Origin: Streptosporangiaceae bacterium
Lineage (GTDB): Bacteria; Actinomycetota; Actinomycetes; Streptosporangiales; Streptosporangiaceae
Length of the DNA stretch: 9,393 nt
Reading direction: 5' to 3'
NCBI GenBank assembly: GCA_030039095.1
Contig: JASHQP010000367.1
Coordinates: 1-9,393 of the forward strand
Under the pieces are notes generated by a model. That model was given only the letters and a program-made list of their open reading frames with translations, was not told the origin of the DNA and did not search any database. Shown here one piece after another: positions 6,705 through 9,393 of the stretch. Numbering within the stretch: the first letter of the stretch is position 1; each line of letters opens with the position of its first letter. The translations under genes and the position numbers were made by a program.

Positions 6705-8093
6705 TCACGTCATCGTGGCGGTGATGGCCTCCGGCAGCTCGGGAGCATGCCAGTAGGCCGAGTGCGTCCACAGGCCGTAGGACGCCAGATGCGCCACCGC
6801 GACGTCGGTGGGCGCGACGGGCTGTGCTGCCGTGCCGAGATGAAAGACGCGCGCGGCGATGAACGCCAGCGGGTCCATCGGCTCCCACAGGTTGGTCCAC
6901 CGCCGGATCCCGTCGCCCACCGAGACCGGCCGTCCCGGCTGGTAGGCGGCGAGCCCGCTCTCGACGGGATCCATCAGGTGGAACATCGGGGCCTGGCTGC
7001 CGAAGGTGACCAGGCTGTCGAGGTAGAGCTTGCTGCCGCTGTCGGCCGCGGTCGCGGCGTGGAACGCGATCACCCCGCCGAGGCTGTGCCCAGCCAGGTG
7101 GACACGGTGCCCGGGGTCGCGTCCCCAGCCTCCGCCGCTCAGTTCCGGGTCGGCCTCGATCGCCTGCCAGATCCGGTTTTGCACGAGCGGACGCAAGTGC
7201 TCGTATACGAAGATGTCGCCGATAAAGCCGAGGGCGTCGGCCACGAACCCGTTGCGTATCGCCTCGTTCAGGCTCCCCGCAACCTGGCCCAGCACGCTGC
7301 CCACGATCCGGTCCGCGTCGTGCAGCAGCCCCCGGGCGATCTGGTCGGCCTCGCGAGCCAGCTTGCCCACAGTCCGGCCGGTCCCGTGCACCAGACTGCC
7401 GAAGCCGAGCCGGGTTTCGTCACGGTTGGCAACGTCAGGCTCCGACACGGTCCAGCCGAAACCTCCTGAGCCGCCGCCGGGGCCCGCCCGGCCTGCGCCG
7501 GGGTTCCTGAAGCCCCCGGCCTGTTCGCCGTGCACCGGGCCGCCGGAGGTTGGGTCGCCGGAGGTTGGGTCGCCGGAGGTTGGGCCGCCGGAGGTTGGGC
7601 CGCCGGAGGCGGCCACCGCGCGACGGGTCGCGTCTCCCACCGACCGGCCCACGGCGTCGAGCACGGCGGCGTTGTCGATGCGGCTCAGGTAGGTCGTCTG
7701 CGCCGTCTCGTCCCGGATCGCCGCGGCGATCGTATCGTTTACCTCCGGGTCGTCGTCGGCGCGGACCGCTCCTCCAGTGGCCGCGCTGACCATCAGCTCC
7801 ACCCGGGCATCTGTGGCTCGCACGCCGCCCGTGACCGTGGCAGGCAAGAGAGCCGCCGCGAGATCCGGGTCGACACCCGTGCCGTCCTCCCCTGCTGTGG
7901 CTCTGGTGCCGCGCAGGGACGGGATGACCGGGGCGTAGTCCACTCCGGTCCTGGCGCCGAGGTCACCCCAGAAGACCTTGATCAGGCGCCATTCATTGCC
8001 CAGGGTCTGTGCCAGTGTGTCGACTTCGGCGTCAAAACGCTCCGGCGTGTGATTAGACACCCCATGAATAACAATTAAGGGCCTGCTCATCAT
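6705..8093 (-). CDS. Alpha/beta-hydrolase, lipase/esterase type, with a repeat-built linker
   Basis: The gene begins with two adjacent ATGs (8093 and 8090). The only ribosome-site-like run is GGGGGG at 8097-8102, which is 3 nt from the first ATG and 6 nt from the second, so 8090 (461 aa) is the better-spaced start. In 462-aa numbering, residues 5-14 (PLIVIHGVSN) are the first strand and oxyanion loop. HLAGHSLGGVIAFHAA carries the nucleophile Ser337 in GxSxG, NLWEPMDPLAF supplies Asp407, and THSAYW supplies the likely His444 (His435 is the alternative). The family acts on lipids or other esters, but the substrate cannot be read from sequence. No signal peptide is seen, so it is expected in the cytoplasm. 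Residues about 163-213 are a Gly/Ser/Pro/Thr linker with five-residue repeats. Residues about 225-300 are amphipathic helices that could touch membrane. It is the first gene of an operon with the CHAT protease 30 nt downstream. Confidence 0.85.
   Translation of the reverse strand: MMSRPLIVIHGVSNHTPERFDAEVDTLAQTLGNEWRLIKVFWGDLGARTGVDYAPVIPSLRGTRATAGEDGTGVDPDLAAALLPATVTGGVRATDARVELMVSAATGGAVRADDDPEVNDTIAAAIRDETAQTTYLSRIDNAAVLDAVGRSVGDATRRAVAASGGPTSGGPTSGDPTSGDPTSGGPVHGEQAGGFRNPGAGRAGPGGGSGGFGWTVSEPDVANRDETRLGFGSLVHGTGRTVGKLAREADQIARGLLHDADRIVGSVLGQVAGSLNEAIRNGFVADALGFIGDIFVYEHLRPLVQNRIWQAIEADPELSGGGWGRDPGHRVHLAGHSLGGVIAFHAATAADSGSKLYLDSLVTFGSQAPMFHLMDPVESGLAAYQPGRPVSVGDGIRRWTNLWEPMDPLAFIAARVFHLGTAAQPVAPTDVAVAHLASYGLWTHSAYWHAPELPEAITATMT
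7541..7610. repeat. 15-bp tandem repeat inside the hydrolase gene
   Basis: On the plus strand the unit CGCCGGAGGTTGGGY occurs four times in full (7541-7600) and once in part (to 7610). Copies 1-2 end in T and copies 3-4 in C. On the coding strand each unit encodes five residues, giving the run SGGPT/SGDPT of the linker. Since 15 is a multiple of 3, gain or loss of a copy keeps the frame and changes only linker length. The few, near-identical copies suggest recent slippage. Confidence 0.85.
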
Positions 8094-8096
8094 GCA

Positions 8097-8102
8097 CCCC
8101 CC
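8097..8102 (-). promoter_or_regulatory. G-run serving as ribosome binding site of the hydrolase gene
   Basis: Six G residues on the coding strand lie 6 nt before the ATG at 8090, and 3 nt before the one at 8093. They are only 2 nt downstream of the 8105-8125 inverted repeat. The run is a weaker match to the 16S tail than the sites of the neighbouring genes, so translation of the first gene may be modest or controlled. Confidence 0.45.
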
Positions 8103-8104
8103 AA

Positions 8105-8125
8105 AGCAGACCGAAACGGTCTGCT
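8105..8125. promoter_or_regulatory. Perfect 9-bp inverted repeat upstream of the hydrolase-CHAT operon
   Basis: AGCAGACCG (8105-8113) and CGGTCTGCT (8117-8125) are exact inverted copies around AAA. The core ACCG-3-CGGT has the form of many TetR-family operators. If transcribed, the same bases form a 9-bp hairpin with a UUU loop, 2 nt before the G-run that serves as ribosome site. Either DNA binding by a repressor or RNA-level masking of the start would put the operon under tight control. No TetR gene lies in the window. Confidence 0.6.
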
Positions 8126-8352
8126 CGCCAAAGATGTTACATGTTCAAGAGCAGGAAATATATGGCGGCTTTCACGCGCAGACAGCACATGGCTGAGCCG
8201 GTCAGGGCAACGACAAGATCCCGATCAGAACGGCCTGCGCGATCATGCCTCCCATCGACCATCCGAGCTCTGGCTGTCACCCATCCGGCCCAGGTGAGCC
8301 GGCTTGTCTTGGCCGCTACCGCAGCACTCACCCACCGCGCGCCCGGAGCCGG
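8126..8352. other. Non-coding gap between the operon promoter region and the PIN remnant
   Basis: Apart from the candidate promoter at its left end, I find no convincing gene here. A 64-codon minus-strand frame (8137-8331) has no good ribosome site or recognisable sequence. There are two short GC-rich inverted repeats, CCGGC-8-GCCGG at 8285-8302 and CCGGT-t-ACCGG at 8349-8359. The second covers the PIN remnant's stop codon. Neither is followed by a T-run, so a terminator role is only possible. Confidence 0.4.
8134..8185 (-). promoter_or_regulatory. Candidate promoter of the hydrolase-CHAT operon
   Basis: This is the most AT-rich stretch upstream of the operon. On the minus strand TATATT (8162-8157) resembles a -10 box with a poor -35 (CTGTCT, 8185-8180) at 17-bp spacing. 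A second option is TAACAT (8139-8134) with TATATT as its weak -35. In both cases transcription would start shortly before or at the inverted repeat at 8105-8125. Assignment is by eye and uncertain. Confidence 0.3.
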
Positions 8353-8631
8353 TTACCGGATCTGCACCACGGCCTGCTCTTCCCCAGGCAGCCCCGAAAC
8401 CTGCACGTGCTGGCCGAACCCAGCGAAGTCCCCGGTGTTCAGGGTGACTACCGTGCCGACTCCATGTACAAGCATTGTGGCGACCACATTCGCGTCACGT
8501 ACTTGCTTGCCGCTGCTCTTGGTCTCTTCGAGCAGTTCGGCGAGCCGGTTCGCTACCTTTGCGTCCTCCGCCAGCAAGCGCATACGTGAACGGGCATCCA
8601 AGGCCCCGGACAGGGGCTTGACCGTGACCGT
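8353..8631 (-). pseudogene. C-terminal remnant of a VapC-type PIN-domain toxin
   Basis: The frame is open from just after a TGA at 8632-8634 to a TAA at 8353-8355. The possible starts inside it are a TTG at 8601 (82 aa) and an ATG at 8583. The segment GKQVRDANVVATMLVHGV, then VVTLNTGDF, is the characteristic second half of VapC-like PIN ribonucleases and carries two of the usual acidic residues (D36 and D58 counted from the TTG). Full-length proteins have about 130-145 residues. The first half, including the N-terminal DTN-type metal-binding Asp and the central Glu, is absent, and no antitoxin gene precedes it. The upstream space is only 22 bp before the response regulator stop. It is most likely an inactive remnant of a toxin-antitoxin pair; a small expressed protein cannot be excluded. 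Confidence 0.7.
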
Positions 8632-8653
8632 TCAGGGGTGGCGGCTCGCAGGG

Positions 8654-9259
8654 TCAGAGCCAGCCTTGTTCCTCGGCTATGCGGACCGCCTCGGAACGGT
8701 TGCGCGTGCCGGTCTTGGCGATCGCGTTGGACAGGTAGTTGCGGACCGTGCCCTCGGACAGGAACAGCTTGGTGGCGATCTCCGAAACGGTGGCTCCCTG
8801 CCGCGCGGCGATGAGCACGTCGGTTTCCCGGGCGGTCAGCGGCGACGCCCCGGTGGCCAGCGACTCGGCGGCCAGGGCCGGGTCGACGACGCGCTCGCCG
8901 GCCGCGACCCGGCGGATCGTGGCGGCAAGCTGCTCGGGCGGGGCGTCCTTGACCACGAACCCGCTGGCCCCCGACTCCATCGCCCGGCGCAGGTAGCCCG
9001 GGCGCCCGAACGTGGTGAGGATGACCGACCGGCACTGCGGCGCCTCGTGCGCGAGCACCCCGGCGGCGGCCAGGCCGTCGAGCCCGGGCATCTCGATGTC
9101 CAGCAGCGCCACGTCCGGGCGGTGCTCCCGGGCCGCGGCGGCCACCTGGTCGCCGCGGCCGACCGACGCGACGACCTCGAAGTCGTCCTCCAGCGCGAGC
9201 ATGATGGCGAGCGCGCTGCGGATGAGTTCCTGGTCGTCGGCGAGCAGCAGCCGGATCAC
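8654..9259 (-). CDS. NarL/DesR-type response regulator with LuxR-type DNA-binding domain
   Basis: The GTG at 9259 is preceded by AGGGA (9268-9272) at 8 nt and overlaps the upstream kinase stop as GTGA, so this start is favoured. The 201-aa product has a receiver domain (1-120) with acidic pair Asp8/Asp9 (LLLADDQE), phospho-acceptor Asp54 (ALLDIEMPGLDG), Thr83 region (ILTTFGRPGYL) and Lys104 (FVVKDAPPEQL). The LuxR/GerE helix-turn-helix covers about residues 139-201 (LTARETDVLIAARQGATVSE, then TVRNYLSNAIAKTGTRNRSE). Phosphorylation by the partner kinase would drive dimerisation and promoter binding. The targets are unknown. The line FGRPGYLRRAMESGASGFVVKD is typical of actinomycete DesR-like regulators. 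The 21-bp direct repeat at 8910-8930 lies inside the codons for LAATIRR. Confidence 0.93.
   Translation of the reverse strand: MIRLLLADDQELIRSALAIMLALEDDFEVVASVGRGDQVAAAAREHRPDVALLDIEMPGLDGLAAAGVLAHEAPQCRSVILTTFGRPGYLRRAMESGASGFVVKDAPPEQLAATIRRVAAGERVVDPALAAESLATGASPLTARETDVLIAARQGATVSEIATKLFLSEGTVRNYLSNAIAKTGTRNRSEAVRIAEEQGWL
8910..8930. repeat. Right copy of a 21-bp exact direct repeat
   Basis: This is identical over 21 bp, in the same orientation, to 3689-3709. Here it is part of the receiver domain coding sequence of the response regulator. If the sequence was duplicated, this copy is the natural source. Confidence 0.6.
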
Positions 9260-9393
9260 CGTAAGCGTCCCTGCGGAGCCGGAAGCAGGCCCTTGCGGGC
9301 CGCCCTCGCGGTTTCGCCGGCCCCCTCGCCGGCGTCGGCGACGGCGGGCGGCGTGCCCTGCGCGGGCACCCACACCCGCAGCCGCCAGCCCGC
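9256..9393 (-). CDS. Sensor histidine kinase, C-terminal end (partial)
   Basis: The frame is open from the window edge to the TGA at 9256-9258 and gives the last 45 residues. It begins AGWRLRVWVPAQG, the closing strand of an HATPase catalytic domain (compare the common G-x-RLRV-x-VP ending). A variable Ala/Gly-rich tail follows, ending QGRLR. Its stop overlaps the response regulator start by 4 bp (GTGA), the usual arrangement for a translationally coupled kinase-regulator pair of the DesK/NarX type. All sensing and phosphorylation parts lie outside the window. Confidence 0.75.
   Translation of the reverse strand, partial: AGWRLRVWVPAQGTPPAVADAGEGAGETARAARKGLLPAPQGRLR

Noticed and set aside
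6690..7469. Plus-strand 259-codon frame opposite the hydrolase gene
   Set aside because: It is antisense to codons for the catalytic Ser and Asp of the hydrolase, so it must be the shadow.
7541..7610. Tandem repeat considered as CRISPR-like
   Set aside because: The units are contiguous, only 15 bp, without spacers, and lie in frame inside a protein gene.
8137..8331. 64-codon minus-strand frame in the gap right of the operon
   Set aside because: It has no good ribosome site, unusual composition, and its end overlaps the AT-rich promoter region. I could not support it as a gene.
8245..8589. 114-codon plus-strand frame over the PIN remnant
   Set aside because: The opposite strand carries the recognisable PIN motif. 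This frame has no family signature.

Overview
The window is very GC-rich, strongly codon-biased DNA with many GTG/TTG starts and Shine-Dalgarno motifs close to GGAGG. Together with a NarL/DesR-type two-component pair, an OmpA-domain lipoprotein and a CHAT-domain protein, this points to a chromosomal segment of a high-GC actinomycete (Streptosporangiales, Frankia or Streptomyces-like). The species cannot be told from the sequence. I see no tRNA, rRNA, CRISPR array, transposase or integrase.

Left part (1-3898). The 3' end of an unrecognised gene (1-168, +) is followed by an unrecognised 406-aa gene (275-1495, +). That gene converges on an OmpA-family lipoprotein gene (1519-2676, -). A 178-bp divergent promoter region (2677-2854) separates the lipoprotein from a four-helix membrane protein gene (2855-3646, +). 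Next comes a 48-codon stump of a GNAT acetyltransferase (3752-3898, +), which lost its acetyl-CoA-binding part where the following gene ends.

Central part (3888-8185, all - strand). This is the most notable region: a two-gene operon with a 30-nt gap. The first gene encodes a 461/462-aa serine alpha/beta hydrolase (lipase/esterase type, GHSLGG nucleophile elbow). The second encodes a 926/928-aa protein with a HEAT-like N-terminus, a proline-rich hinge, a beta-sandwich region and a C-terminal CHAT (caspase-like) protease domain with both catalytic residues (His784, Cys836). The hydrolase carries a low-complexity linker built partly from 15-bp tandem repeats. A perfect 9-bp-arm inverted repeat lies just upstream of its start codon. 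My inference is a protease-plus-lipase effector module, in which the CHAT protein senses something and cleaves or controls the lipase, as in other caspase-like bacterial conflict systems. This is untested.

Right part (8353-9393, - strand). A C-terminal fragment of a VapC-type PIN toxin (8353-8631) lies downstream of a complete NarL/DesR-type response regulator (8654-9259). The regulator overlaps by 4 bp the 3' end of its sensor histidine kinase gene (9256-9393), which runs off the window. With the GNAT stump on one side, the PIN remnant on the other, and a 21-bp exact direct repeat at 3689-3709 and 8910-8930, the hydrolase-CHAT operon looks like an accessory insertion among gene debris.
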